In this document: positions 47,299 through 55,591 of the stretch, piece by piece
How the letters are laid out: each line of letters starts with the position of its first letter
How positions within the stretch are numbered: position 1 is the first letter of the stretch
Source: Methanogenium sp. S4BF
GTDB taxonomy: Archaea > Halobacteriota > Methanomicrobia > Methanomicrobiales > Methanomicrobiaceae
Direction: 5' to 3'
DNA: 64,000 nucleotides
NCBI RefSeq assembly: GCF_029633965.1
Contig: NZ_CP091277.1
Location: 1,237,940 to 1,301,939 of the forward strand
Made by a program: the position numbers and the translations under genes
Notes under the pieces: generated by a model
What the model was told of the DNA's origin: nothing
Seen by the model: the letters and a program-made list of their open reading frames with translations, nothing else
Database searches by the model: none

Positions 47299-47479
47299 AG
47301 ATCATATAATTTCTGCCTCAAACGTGTGATCTTCCAGGATGTGTGGCTACGGGAGCGACCCGCGAGGAGGCAGAAGAGCGAATGCACGAGGCTACCCAAC
47401 TCCACATCGAAGGTCTGAGAGAGGATGGGTTTCCGGTACCCATGTCACGATCTTCAGCCATTTATGTAGCGGTCCGCTA
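47299..47479 (+). pseudogene. Second hicB-like remnant
   Basis: A reading frame bounded by TAA at about 47299 and TAG at 47477-47479 encodes DLPGCVATGATREEAEERMH, then QLHIEGLREDGFPVP, the C-terminal two thirds of a HicB-type antitoxin of another lineage. No start or toxin gene remains. Confidence 0.65.
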
Positions 47480-47789
47480 GGCAGGACATATTCCTTCTGC
47501 TCTTCATATTTATCCCGGATGTGCATTTCCCGGAACCAAAGACCGGATGTTCTTCTCATTTTTCCCAAATGATTTCCCCGGTGCGGCGATGATAATTGTG
47601 CAGTGAACATGACGATTCCGCCGGTGCGCCCGGAACAATTCTGCGCCAGAATTACCCGTTGTTTACTTTCACAACGCCGCATTTGCCCTGCATTGGTTCC
47701 GATGTTAAGGCACGCATATATTACTCAAAGTAATAGTTTAGTATGTCAGTCGCATCCCGGGAACCGGCTGGCCCAGGAGTGTGCAAATC
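47480..47789. other. Intergenic stretch with promoter of the 47790 gene
   Basis: No gene is recognised. The TATA box GCATATATTAC at about 47714-47724 should start transcription near 47745, upstream of ATG 47790. Confidence 0.4.
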
Positions 47790-48293
47790 ATGGCAGACTT
47801 TATCCAGACAACAAACACCAGAAGTGCGGTGCGGGACCTTTCCGTCCCCATCGCCAACATCACCACCTTCGATGCCCTCGTGCAGGACATCATCGACACC
47901 AACCCCTTCGGCTGCACTGCGTATGTCGAACAGGGTGTGACCATCGACCCGGTTGTCCGTTCCAAAGAAGCGTATGACGCGAAGATCGTCTATGAAAACC
48001 TCGAAGCCGATACGGTCGGCGACCTCTCCGTCAGGGTTGCATCCGTCACCGCGTTCGGCACCGCTGCCGCCCACGTGATGGCCGACGGCGACCTTGCCAC
48101 GGCAATCGGCGGGACCCCGTCCCGCAACACGGCAAAGGACACCTTCTCCTGCAGGCTGAAGTGTCATGACCCGAACGGCGAAATCTACTACGTGACCCTC
48201 TCCCGCTCGAAGGTCCGCATCTCATCCTACGCGGATGATGCCATCCGCACCACGGTTGAGGCATGGGCTGACGGGATACCAGAACTTTCCTGA
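47790..48293 (+). CDS. Conserved protein of unknown function (family A)
   Basis: The 167-residue protein starts MADFIQTTNTRSAVRDLSVP and has no signal peptide. It includes NPFGCTAYVEQGVTIDPVVR and KVRISSYADDAIRTTVEAWA. I do not recognise it. Fragments of the same family occur at 49230-49427, 54390-54442 and 54805-54872, so it has been copied within this region. A hairpin with a T-run follows its stop. Confidence 0.8.
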   Translation: MADFIQTTNTRSAVRDLSVPIANITTFDALVQDIIDTNPFGCTAYVEQGVTIDPVVRSKEAYDAKIVYENLEADTVGDLSVRVASVTAFGTAAAHVMADGDLATAIGGTPSRNTAKDTFSCRLKCHDPNGEIYYVTLSRSKVRISSYADDAIRTTVEAWADGIPELS

Positions 48294-48315
48294 AACCTCC
48301 CGGCGGATGCCGGTG

Positions 48316-48340
48316 AAACAGGGGATTTGCCCCTGTTTTT
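48316..48340 (+). terminator. Hairpin terminator after the family A gene
   Basis: A perfect 9-bp stem AAACAGGGG and CCCCTGTTT with loop ATTTG is followed by more T residues. It begins 22 bp after the stop of the 47790 gene. Confidence 0.65.
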
Positions 48341-48887
48341 GCCAGGCATCGGCGATGGAAAGAGAAAACCGGCGCTGGTTTTTATATGTATTCCACCTAG
48401 TCCCGAATTACCAGGTGAAATCACTACGTCTTTTGGAGATTCCCCGATAGGGGAAATAAAACAGGATCTGACCGATTCGGATAAAGAACGAATCATCAGT
48501 CAGATCACGACATATCTCTCCGGCGTAGATGATCTGATGATTGGGTATCTCTACGGTTCGTTCCCCGTTCGGAATGATTTTCATGACATTGACATCGGAT
48601 TGCTTGTCTCCGGAGAGAGAGAACCCTATGAATCCTTCCGGTATGCCATGGACATCGCATCCGGCCTTGAACAGTCTATTACACCGAGGTTCGAGGTCGA
48701 TTGCCGGATTCTTAATAGTGCACCTGTTCTGTTTCAGTATGAAGTGGTGAAAACAGGCATAGCGGTTTTTGTCCGTGACGAGAACATCCGGATTGACTTT
48801 GAAGCTGATGTGATGTCGGGATACCTTGATCAAAAACCCCTCTTTGACAGGATGGACAAAATGGTTCTCGCACCGGTGAGAGAATGA
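48327..48887 (+). CDS. mntA: MNT-type nucleotidyltransferase antitoxin (MntA-like)
   Basis: The frame has the nucleotidyltransferase signature IGYLYGSFPVRNDFHDIDIG (GSF, then DxD), as in MntA antitoxins that AMPylate the HepT toxin. The true start is unclear: the frame's first ATG (48327) lies inside a terminator hairpin, and the TATA-like TTTTTATATG at 48378-48387 would place the mRNA start near 48408, after which there is no in-frame ATG before the catalytic motif. An unusual start codon or a damaged N-terminus is possible. Its TGA overlaps the ATG of the hepT remnant. Confidence 0.75.
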   Translation: MPLFLPGIGDGKRKPALVFICIPPSPELPGEITTSFGDSPIGEIKQDLTDSDKERIISQITTYLSGVDDLMIGYLYGSFPVRNDFHDIDIGLLVSGEREPYESFRYAMDIASGLEQSITPRFEVDCRILNSAPVLFQYEVVKTGIAVFVRDENIRIDFEADVMSGYLDQKPLFDRMDKMVLAPVRE

Positions 48888-49105
48888 GAGTTCTTCATCA
48901 TATGCAGGAGCTGCAGGATGCAGCGGATGACTGGAAGCGGTATCAATCCATCCCACGCGAAGACCTTTTTTCCACTCGTGATACCCGGAATATTCAAAGC
49001 AGACCGTCTACCCGCATAATACTGAGTTTACAATCGCAAAAATCAATAATATACATTATTAAAATAACTCCGGATTTTAACAATTCTCCCAAAGAACATC
49101 CATAA
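48884..49105 (+). pseudogene. hepT: Truncated hepT (HEPN) toxin gene
   Basis: The first 37 or so residues (ELQDAADDWKRYQSIPREDL, FSTRDTRNIQ) match the start of HEPN toxins paired with MntA. The rest (SRPSTRIILSLQ onwards) is unrelated AT-rich sequence. The C-terminal R-x4-6-H RNase motif is lost, so the toxin cannot work. The overlap with mntA is the normal operon layout. Confidence 0.7.
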
Positions 49106-49129
49106 CATCGAATCAAAAAATTGTAGAAC

Positions 49130-49183
49130 ATGTATAAAACTTGTATAAAACTTGTATAAAACTTGTATAAAACTTGTATAAAA
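49130..49183. repeat. Five tandem copies of an 11-bp TATA-like unit
   Basis: The unit TTGTATAAAAC repeats head to tail five times; the first begins with A and the last is one base short. Each unit contains a good TATA core (TATAAAA). It lies between the hepT remnant and a family A fragment. Confidence 0.85.
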
Positions 49184-49229
49184 TCAGGTCAAAAAATGTG
49201 GAACTATGGTTGAATCTGCATAATCAAAA

Positions 49230-49427
49230 ATGAATATGATCATCTATGAAAACCCTGATGCCGACACGGTAGGCGACGTCTCCGTCAAAGTGGCGTCTGT
49301 TGCCGCGTTCGGTACCGCTGCCGCCCATGTGATGGCAGACGACGGCCTTGCCACGGCAATTGCTATGCTTCTGTCCCTTCCCTGCGGCCGGGATGGTTCA
49401 CACCGGCAGAATCATATGATGAGTTGA
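49230..49427 (+). pseudogene. Truncated family A gene
   Basis: IIYENPDADTVGDVSVKVAS, then FGTAAAHVMADDGLATAIA, closely match the middle of the 47790-48293 product (IVYENLEADTVGDLSVRVAS). The N-terminal and C-terminal thirds are missing and the tail is unrelated. It might still be translated as 65 residues. Confidence 0.7.
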
Positions 49428-49486
49428 TATACGCCCTGATGAGGCCATCATACGGGCCCCCGCTGCCGAAACCCTCACCGACAACC

Positions 49487-49777
49487 CTACAGCAGCTGCT
49501 GCATCGTAATACTCATATCCAGCGGGCCATCAGCGAACTCTTCCAGATCGGCATTGGTTAAAAACTGAGTCGTCGTGGATGCCATTCTCTCCTGCGCCCT
49601 GACAACCGGCGATAGCGGACCCCCGATGAGATCCGGCATTGGAAGGCCGTTTAACTGTGAACTATTTACGGTTGATGATGCAGCCGGGACAGGTGCTGCT
49701 CCGGCACACGGACATGCAGCGTTGCCTATCACGGCAACCAGAATCGCGACTGCAGCCACACGTTTCCATACTTCCAT
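49487..49777 (-). CDS. Small secreted protein of unknown function
   Basis: From ATG 49777 the product has 96 residues with a clear signal peptide (KRVAAVAILVAVIGNAACPC, then AGAAPVPAAS). The mature part (NGLPMPDLIGGPLSPVVRAQ, TTTQFLTNADLEEFADGPLD) is short and without known motif. The longer frame to 50065 runs into the LysR gene and is rejected. Confidence 0.65.
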   Translation of the reverse strand: MEVWKRVAAVAILVAVIGNAACPCAGAAPVPAASSTVNSSQLNGLPMPDLIGGPLSPVVRAQERMASTTTQFLTNADLEEFADGPLDMSITMQQLL

Positions 49778-50006
49778 CCTCTGACACTCCCCCGATTGAC
49801 AGGAAGAAGGGGGTTCTGCCGTATATAAATAACTCACGGATTTTATCTTCCCGGAAATCTGCGGTCTCCGGTGTTCGGTGCGATACAGGAGATATCGGTC
49901 CCTATGCCCTCTCGCGGCTGAGGTGAGCACATCCTTATGTACCTTCTGTCCGAAAGGGACTGTACCATTTTTGTGGTGATCCGAAAGGGGCACAGATTTT
50001 CTGTTC

Positions 50007-50885
50007 TTATTTCCTCTCCGGATTATTTCGGTATGGCAGATATTCCAGAAACCGCCTGACTGCAAGTGATGCGGATTTCATATCCTTCAGAGCAAGACCA
50101 ATATCACGATAGGCAGGGACATCAAGTTCCCTTACAACAACGCGATAAGGGATTCTCTGCAGAATCAGTTCAGGGAGAATGCTGATCCCAAGCCCGCTTT
50201 CCACCATTGACATAATGGCATAATCGTCCCAGGTTATAAAATGAACCTTTGGTGAAATAGTATGCCGTTCAAAAATTTCAGAAATCTCAGCTTTTGCTCC
50301 TTTTTCCAGAAGCATAAACGGGTCATTGCATAATGCTTCAACAGGAAAATGAACACAGTCCGCCAGTGGATGGTTTTCCGGCAGTACCACCATTAACCGG
50401 TCCCGCTCTAAAAAGATCGTCTCAAGTCCGGGATTTGTCGGAAGCCTGATAAAACCGCAGTCCACACGTCCCTCAAGAATCCATTTTTCAATCTCTGTAT
50501 AGTCACCGAGTAAGAGCTCATATTCAATATCAGGATACTTTTTCTGAAATTCTTTGATGATACGCGGCAGCCAGTGGGTAGCCACACTGGAAAATGTTCC
50601 GATTCGAATCAGTCCCGACTGAAGTCCCTTTAATTCATTGATCTGTGTCTGGAGATTCTGATATTCGGTGCATACGCTTTTGACATACGGAAGGATTTTT
50701 AGGCCATCGGAAGTGAGATGTGCGCCGGAACGTCCGCGCTCAAGAAGTGAAAGATTCCATTCTGTTTCCAGATCATTGATCATGCGACTGATTCCCGACT
50801 GAGAATAGCCCATGACTTTTGCAGCTTCGGTAAAGCTCCCGCATTCCACTGTTTTAACGAATGCCAGATATTTTTGTATATTCAC
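50007..50885 (-). CDS. LysR-family transcriptional regulator
   Basis: The 292-residue protein starts with the LysR winged helix (FVKTVECGSFTEAAKVMGYS, QSGISRMINDLE) and has the LysR substrate-binding domain (IGTFSSVATHWLPRIIKEFQ, VESGLGISILPE). GTG 50885 is preceded by GGAGGACAG at good spacing, so it is preferred over TTG 50903. It is divergent from a transporter gene, the usual layout in which the regulator controls its neighbour. LysR proteins are mainly bacterial, and low GC here also suggests transfer. Confidence 0.93.
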   Translation of the reverse strand: MNIQKYLAFVKTVECGSFTEAAKVMGYSQSGISRMINDLETEWNLSLLERGRSGAHLTSDGLKILPYVKSVCTEYQNLQTQINELKGLQSGLIRIGTFSSVATHWLPRIIKEFQKKYPDIEYELLLGDYTEIEKWILEGRVDCGFIRLPTNPGLETIFLERDRLMVVLPENHPLADCVHFPVEALCNDPFMLLEKGAKAEISEIFERHTISPKVHFITWDDYAIMSMVESGLGISILPELILQRIPYRVVVRELDVPAYRDIGLALKDMKSASLAVRRFLEYLPYRNNPERK

Positions 50886-50941
50886 GTTTCTGTCCTCCAC
50901 CAAATATCTGATTATGTCATGACACGCATGAGATACATTTG

Positions 50942-50956
50942 ATATTGTAATAATAT
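50942..50956. promoter_or_regulatory. LysR-type operator in the divergent promoter region
   Basis: ATATT-GTAAT-AATAT is a 5-bp inverted repeat of the T-N11-A kind bound by LysR proteins. It lies midway between the lysR and transporter genes. A second palindrome, GTCATGAC, lies nearby at about 50915-50922. Confidence 0.5.
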
Positions 50957-51018
50957 GACATTACTGAGGCACATCAGTAAAAAATGAATGGTGAAAACCG
51001 GGCGGAGAAAAGCAGAAA

Positions 51019-51909
51019 GTGTACCTGAACAGTAATTACATCAAATACATCGCCGCACTGCTGTTGTTCGGCTCCAATGGTATTGTCGCGAGTTACATTG
51101 CCCTCAGCAGCAATGAAATTGTTCTGCTGCGTACGCTGACAGGTTCTTTATTTCTTCTTCTCATTTTCCTATGCCTGCATGAAGAGGTGCATATCCGCAG
51201 ATATCCGCAGGACTTCCTCTATATCGTTATTTCAGGAATTGCTATGGGCATCAGCTGGATGTTCCTTTTTGAGGCCTATACCCGGGTAGGAGTCGGTATT
51301 GCCTCTCTTGCGTATTATTGCGGCCCGGTTATCGTGATGCTGGTATCTCCAATTATCTTCCGTGAAAAGATACACATTTCAATAGTACTCGGATTCATCA
51401 GCGTCCTTTTAGGCATGATCTGCGTGAACAGTCCTTTCATATCGAACGGTGGACTATCTTTCGGCCTTTTTTGCGGAATAATGTCTGCCGTTATGTATGC
51501 AGTGATGCTCATCTTCAACAAAAAGGCGACGAAGATACAGGGTCTTGAAAATTCTCTTTTTCAGTTATCGACGAGTTTCGTTGCTGTTGCCGTATTCACT
51601 CTGATTACGCAGGGAGTTGCGATTTCGATACCTGCGGAGAGTATTTTACCCCTTATCATTTTAGGGGTTGTAAATACCGGTGTCGGTTGTTATCTGTATT
51701 TCTCATCTATTGGCGGACTGCCTGTTCAGACGGTGGCAATATGTGGATATCTCGAACCGCTCTCGGCAGTGGTTCTCTCAGCGATAGTATTGGGAGAGTG
51801 CCTGAGTGGCATTCAGGAAATTGGTGCAGTGCTGATTATCGGCGGTGCTGCATTCGGGGAACTATTTCGAAGCAGAAAATTAATCAGGGAACATAACGCT
51901 GAAGGTTAA
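51019..51909 (+). CDS. EamA/DMT-family transporter
   Basis: The 296-residue protein has ten predicted membrane helices in two repeated halves, as in the drug/metabolite transporter superfamily (ISGIAMGISWMFLFEAYTRV, IASLAYYCGPVIVMLVSPII, ICGYLEPLSAVVLSAIVLGE). Members export amino acids or other small metabolites; the substrate is not predictable here. It starts with GTG, and the LysR neighbour probably controls it. Base composition is AT-richer than the core genes. Confidence 0.9.
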   Translation: MYLNSNYIKYIAALLLFGSNGIVASYIALSSNEIVLLRTLTGSLFLLLIFLCLHEEVHIRRYPQDFLYIVISGIAMGISWMFLFEAYTRVGVGIASLAYYCGPVIVMLVSPIIFREKIHISIVLGFISVLLGMICVNSPFISNGGLSFGLFCGIMSAVMYAVMLIFNKKATKIQGLENSLFQLSTSFVAVAVFTLITQGVAISIPAESILPLIILGVVNTGVGCYLYFSSIGGLPVQTVAICGYLEPLSAVVLSAIVLGECLSGIQEIGAVLIIGGAAFGELFRSRKLIREHNAEG

Positions 51910-52185
51910 ATCTCAGCCACCCCGGAATCCTAAGGGCCCCATTCTCAGCGCACCACGGGTGTTTGATTATGGGATGGATGAACAGGATTTCTGCTGTTGC
52001 ATCATCGTTGCAGAAAATATACCAGTAGATCGGGTTTTCTGTTCCATTTTTGAGGTGAACGATGGTGAACGGCAGATTATATCGTGGCGTCTCTTGCAGG
52101 ATCAGGGATCATTTTAGATTGCAGCTAAATATATCCCTAATTACTGACAGTAATTAATAATTGGAAAATATATCATCCACAGTAA

Positions 52186-52218
52186 TTTATAAATAGTCCT
52201 ACCCCCTAGTTGGGGGTA
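52186..52218 (+). promoter_or_regulatory. TATA box and start-overlapping palindrome of the 52218 gene
   Basis: TTTATAAATA lies at 52186-52195. A perfect palindrome TACCCCC-TAGTT-GGGGGTA covers 52200-52218 and ends on the A of the ATG. The expected transcription start (about 52217) lies inside it. A protein bound here would block initiation, and the mRNA would be leaderless. Confidence 0.65.
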
Positions 52219-52715
52219 TGAGCGCAATGGCTCCGTCTGAAAAAAACGAACAAAAACCTTCACCACCTTCACCGCCTTCACCGTATCGGGTGATACTGCA
52301 TGGAAGGTTTTCCGACCCGACCATAAAAATCAGGGAATGCTCCTGTATCCTTGATCACTGGGACGTGTTTACCGAAAACACGGAAGACCGGATTCTGGAT
52401 GAACAGATGTCAACGGCCATGATCGGGAGTGCCTACACCCAGTCCAGCCCACCGCTGACCCTTCGGCAGCTGTTTGGCCTCTGGCGCAACGGTCATGGAA
52501 TCCATACCAGTTTCTATGATGAAAATAGCGAACCCGTAACCGAACCGCTCTATATGGTGGGCATGGGCGGCAGCGTACTGTCGGGCGCCTTTGTGTTCTG
52601 GGGCGTGGTGCCGTCACAGGGACTGATTGTCGTCTCCAATATCTCTCCCGAACCGGGGAGATGCAGGGTGCCGTCGAACAGCATCCTCTATGCAAAAGCG
52701 GCGAAGGGGGAGTAG
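52218..52715 (+). CDS. Protein of unknown function (family B)
   Basis: The 165-residue protein has a Pro/Ser-rich start (KPSPPSPPSPYRVILHGRF), a middle part (CSCILDHWDVFTENTEDRIL) and a glycine-rich conserved end (MGGSVLSGAFVFWGVVPSQG, CRVPSNSILYAKAAKGE). I do not recognise it. Its 3' end is duplicated at 54443-54680 and decayed at 42970-43155. Leaderless start and palindromic operator as described. Confidence 0.7.
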   Translation: MSAMAPSEKNEQKPSPPSPPSPYRVILHGRFSDPTIKIRECSCILDHWDVFTENTEDRILDEQMSTAMIGSAYTQSSPPLTLRQLFGLWRNGHGIHTSFYDENSEPVTEPLYMVGMGGSVLSGAFVFWGVVPSQGLIVVSNISPEPGRCRVPSNSILYAKAAKGE

Positions 52716-52796
52716 GCGGGATATGCTGCAGTGGACGACTGGCTGCACCGGGCATGCTCCGCGGGAGACCGGTCGTTTACTTTTTTATTGTATAAT
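52560..52796 (+). repeat. 237-bp repeat, copy 1
   Basis: From GGCATGGGCGGCAGCG to TTGTATAAT this segment is nearly identical (about six differences) to 54443-54680. It covers the last 50 codons of the 52218 gene and 80 bp downstream. Confidence 0.9.
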
Positions 52797-52908
52797 GGAT
52801 GTGTGAGCCCAAACCCTTCTTCCCGGCAAGGCCAGGCGTTTCCGGTTTTCAATTCTTCTGAGGACTGTGTTTTTGGATATCCAATACATACCCATCAGGT
52901 AAAAAACC

Positions 52909-54234
52909 TCAGAGATATGCCTTCAGTCTCCAGACAAGATATAACGGCATTTCCAGAACATCACCGTATTCATCCGAATGTCTGGCAATAGTATTGATAC
53001 TGGCCCTTACAGCAATACGCGGCCGGTATTTTTTCCTGTACTCTGCAAGACTTCTTGAACGAGTCCTTCTTGCTGATTTAACCTCTACCGGAACGACATC
53101 AACGCCTTCCTGTATGATATAATCAACCTCGGCAATCCCGCCGGATTTCCAGAAAAATGGTCTTTGGAAATTGTTTGCAATTAGTTCTGTCAACACAAAA
53201 TTTTCCGTTAAAATCCCCCGCATGTCGGCGGTAAGTGAAGAGGAGTCAAAAACGACATCTGCCGGGAATTTGCTCATCCTGCGTAAAAGTCCTACATCTG
53301 AGAAATAGATCTTGAAGTATGTAACGTCTGCATATGTTGTAACCGGAATATAGGGCCGCTCAATTTTTTCGACCTTATAGATGAGCCCTGCCGAGATCAG
53401 CCATTGCAGGGAATCTTCCAAATCACGGGCACGCATTCCCTTCTTTACATGGGAGAATATGAATTTCTGATTGTCCTTTGCAAGCTGTGCAGGGATTGCA
53501 TTCCAGATAAGGGTAAGTTTTGGAAATTCTGATACGGACGCATATTTCACGAAATCCTTTTCATAATTACTGAGAATCTCGCTTTGTATTGTTTCTACAA
53601 GCCCGATGTCGTGGTTATTTACCCATGAGGTGACAACCTCGGGCATACCTCCCGTAATCAGGTATTCACGATATGCTTCTTCCAGTTTGCCGGTAAATAC
53701 AGCGGATATCTTTTCATCGGGGGATAAATTAGTCAGGTGTTCGTAAAGGAGTTCTTCACCCTTTGCCAGGAGATATTCCGGGAAATGAAGAGGATACATC
53801 GTAAGCATCTGCACCTTCCCAACCGGAAATGAGACATTTTTACCCATCTGTGCAAGAGCAACACCCAACAGGGAACCGGCGGCAGCTACGTGGAGTTCGG
53901 GCAGGTTTTCGCAGAAATATTTGAGGGAAGTTATCGCACGAGGGCAGATCTGAATTTCGTCTAATATGAGGATGGTTGTTCCGGGCCGGATGGATTTATT
54001 CCTTAGGATGCCAAGGTCTTTGATGATTCTTGAAACATTCAGGTCGCTTTCGAATATCGTTTGCAGCCGGTCATCATATTCGAAGTTGAAATACGCGATA
54101 TCTTTGAATTCCGCCTCGCCAAATTGCTTTAATATCCAGGTTTTCCCGCACTGGCGGATTCCTTCAATAATCACCGGTTTACGATCCCCACTGTCTTTCC
54201 ATTTGAGTAAAGTATCGTACATAAACCGTTTCAT
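52909..54234 (-). CDS. AAA ATPase with DUF4143 domain
   Basis: The 441-residue protein has Walker A IIEGIRQCGKTWILKQFG (about 22-39), Walker B LILDEIQICPRAITSLKYF, the sensor AAAGSLLGVAL and a C-terminal part with ILTENFVLTELIANNFQRPF and AEVDYIIQEGVDVVPVEVKS, which resembles a restriction-like nuclease core (D...ExK). It is only distantly similar to the 13383 gene and belongs to the common AVHLLG/SSLLG-like branch. Its promoter (ATATATAC near 54257) is embedded in repeated DNA. Confidence 0.88.
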   Translation of the reverse strand: MKRFMYDTLLKWKDSGDRKPVIIEGIRQCGKTWILKQFGEAEFKDIAYFNFEYDDRLQTIFESDLNVSRIIKDLGILRNKSIRPGTTILILDEIQICPRAITSLKYFCENLPELHVAAAGSLLGVALAQMGKNVSFPVGKVQMLTMYPLHFPEYLLAKGEELLYEHLTNLSPDEKISAVFTGKLEEAYREYLITGGMPEVVTSWVNNHDIGLVETIQSEILSNYEKDFVKYASVSEFPKLTLIWNAIPAQLAKDNQKFIFSHVKKGMRARDLEDSLQWLISAGLIYKVEKIERPYIPVTTYADVTYFKIYFSDVGLLRRMSKFPADVVFDSSSLTADMRGILTENFVLTELIANNFQRPFFWKSGGIAEVDYIIQEGVDVVPVEVKSARRTRSRSLAEYRKKYRPRIAVRASINTIARHSDEYGDVLEMPLYLVWRLKAYL

Positions 54235-54277
54235 AAAATGGCATTTGCACTTTTAAGTATATATTATGTGTGCCCAT

Positions 54278-54330
54278 TACACATTTTTACAACCTAATTT
54301 GTGGAAAATGTACACATTTCTCTAACTTAA
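54278..54330. repeat. 53-bp repeat, copy 1
   Basis: It runs from TACACATTTTTACAAC to TCTCTAACTTAA and is repeated with few changes at 54693-54745. The pair flanks the chimeric segment in between. Each contains a short palindrome AAATGTACACATTT. Confidence 0.8.
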
Positions 54331-54389
54331 GATTGAAAGGGTGTGTGCCTATGTGAGATCTCTTGCCCGCATGCAGCACGTAAGAAGTT

Positions 54390-54442
54390 CTGATCTCGAA
54401 GGTCTCATCCTATGCGGATGACGCCATCCGGACCTCGGTTGA
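54390..54442 (+). pseudogene. Family A gene 3' fragment joined to the 237-bp repeat
   Basis: KVSSYADDAIRTSVEAWA here corresponds to the end of the 47790-48293 product (RISSYADDAIRTTVEAWA). It then switches, within the shared bases GGCATGGGC, to the family B gene end at 54443. Confidence 0.7.
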
Positions 54443-54680
54443 GGCATGGGCGGCAGCGTACTGTCGGGCGCCTTTGTGTTCCGGGGCGTGGTGCCGTCAC
54501 AGGGACTGATTGTCGTCTCCAAGATCTCTCCCGAACCGGGGAGATGCAGGGTGCCGTCGAACAGCATCCTCTATGCAAAAGCGGCGAAGGGGGAGTAAGC
54601 GGGGATATGCTGCGGTGGACGACTGGCTGCACCGGGCATGCTCCGCGGGAGACCGGTCGTTTACTTTTTTATTGTATAAT
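54443..54680 (+). repeat. 237-bp repeat, copy 2
   Basis: Second copy of 52560-52796, with one extra base after the family B stop codon. No promoter or start belongs to it. Confidence 0.9.
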
Positions 54681-54692
54681 ATATGTATCCAG

Positions 54693-54745
54693 TACACATT
54701 TTTACAACTTATTTTGTGGGAAATGTACACATTTCTCTAACTTAA
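54693..54745. repeat. 53-bp repeat, copy 2
   Basis: See copy 1 at 54278-54330. It starts 13 bp after the end of the 237-bp repeat. Confidence 0.8.
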
Positions 54746-54804
54746 CATCTGAATCGGTGTGATTATAGGATTTCCAGCCTGCCTGCATGCGGCACGCAAA
54801 AAGT

Positions 54805-54872
54805 TATAATCTCAAAGGTCTCATCCCATGCGGATGACGCAATCCGGACCTCGGTTGGGGCATGGGCCGGAC
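54805..54872 (+). pseudogene. Another family A 3' fragment
   Basis: KVSSHADDAIRTSVGAWA followed by GREAG matches the C-terminal end of the 47790-48293 product. It is short and has no upstream part. Confidence 0.55.
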
Positions 54873-55113
54873 GGGAAGCCGGAGCTGAGCTGAGTTGAGT
54901 TGAACTCAGACGGGCTGAACTTTGACGGATTGAACAATCCAAAAACGGCCGGATAAATGCCGGAAAAAGGGACATTCACCCACCTGTTTTGTATTTTTTT
55001 GTGGGTTGCTTTAGTGGGCTGATTTATAGGCGATTTTTCATCATACGGAACGTACGAAAACAGGTGTGTGATTCAAAATTAAACCAAAAATGGTGGAGAT
55101 GCACGTTTCGGGA
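54873..55113. other. Intergenic stretch
   Basis: No gene is recognised. Short repeats of GCTGA/GTTGA give it a low-complexity look near 54885-54920. Confidence 0.3.
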
Positions 55114-55385
55114 TTATGGAAAGACGGAATAGATTTCTTCCCGGCTTTTAACCCGGCAGAAGACAACACTTCCATCCGTACGCAGAGCACAGCCTATCCG
55201 GTAGCGACCGACACGGATACGATAACGGCTTTGGGTTCCTTTTATTTTGCGTATGTCAGTCTGGCTAAAGAGTGATTCACTTTCAGGAATCTCATGAAAG
55301 ACGAGTTCTTCTATTGTCTCCCGATATGATGCCGGAAGATGAGACAGATCTTTTAAAATGTCTTTTTATAGAGACAGGTAACCAT
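55114..55385 (-). pseudogene. RelE-like toxin gene with a one-base deletion
   Basis: ATG 55385 reads MVTCLYKKTF and then stops at TAA (55353-55355). One base earlier the frame continues KDLSHLPASYRETIEELVFH, ESLFSQTDIRKIKGTQSRYR, RVGRYRIGCALRTDGSVVFC, RVKSREEIYSVFP and stops at 55114-55116. The whole is an 88-residue RelE/ParE-superfamily toxin. The missing base is in the run TTTTAAAA at 55351-55358. The start lies 2 bp after the antitoxin stop. Confidence 0.82.
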
Positions 55386-55387
55386 GC

Positions 55388-55591
55388 TCAGGCCTTCTTT
55401 TTCAGGGTTGCGTAGTAATTGTGAGCATCTGAAATGGAAAGCGGTTCTTCATCATCTGCTTCATCCATGAACCTGTCAAGACCATAGTCTTCAATGACAG
55501 CCTCAATCTTATGAAATGTCTGGATGTCAAGGATAACACGTACCGGTTCGTTATCTTCTGAGACAATATACTGAGGTTTTATGTCGAGCAT
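55388..55591 (-). CDS. Antitoxin of a RelBE-like pair
   Basis: The 67-residue protein starts LDIKPQYIVSEDNEPVRVIL and has the Phd/YefM-like pattern (DIQTFHKIEAVIEDYGLDRF). A flexible acidic end that would wrap the toxin follows (MDEADDEEPLSISDAHNYYA). Two GGAG ribosome sites lie upstream. It is intact, whereas the toxin gene behind it has a frameshift. Confidence 0.82.
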   Translation of the reverse strand: MLDIKPQYIVSEDNEPVRVILDIQTFHKIEAVIEDYGLDRFMDEADDEEPLSISDAHNYYATLKKKA

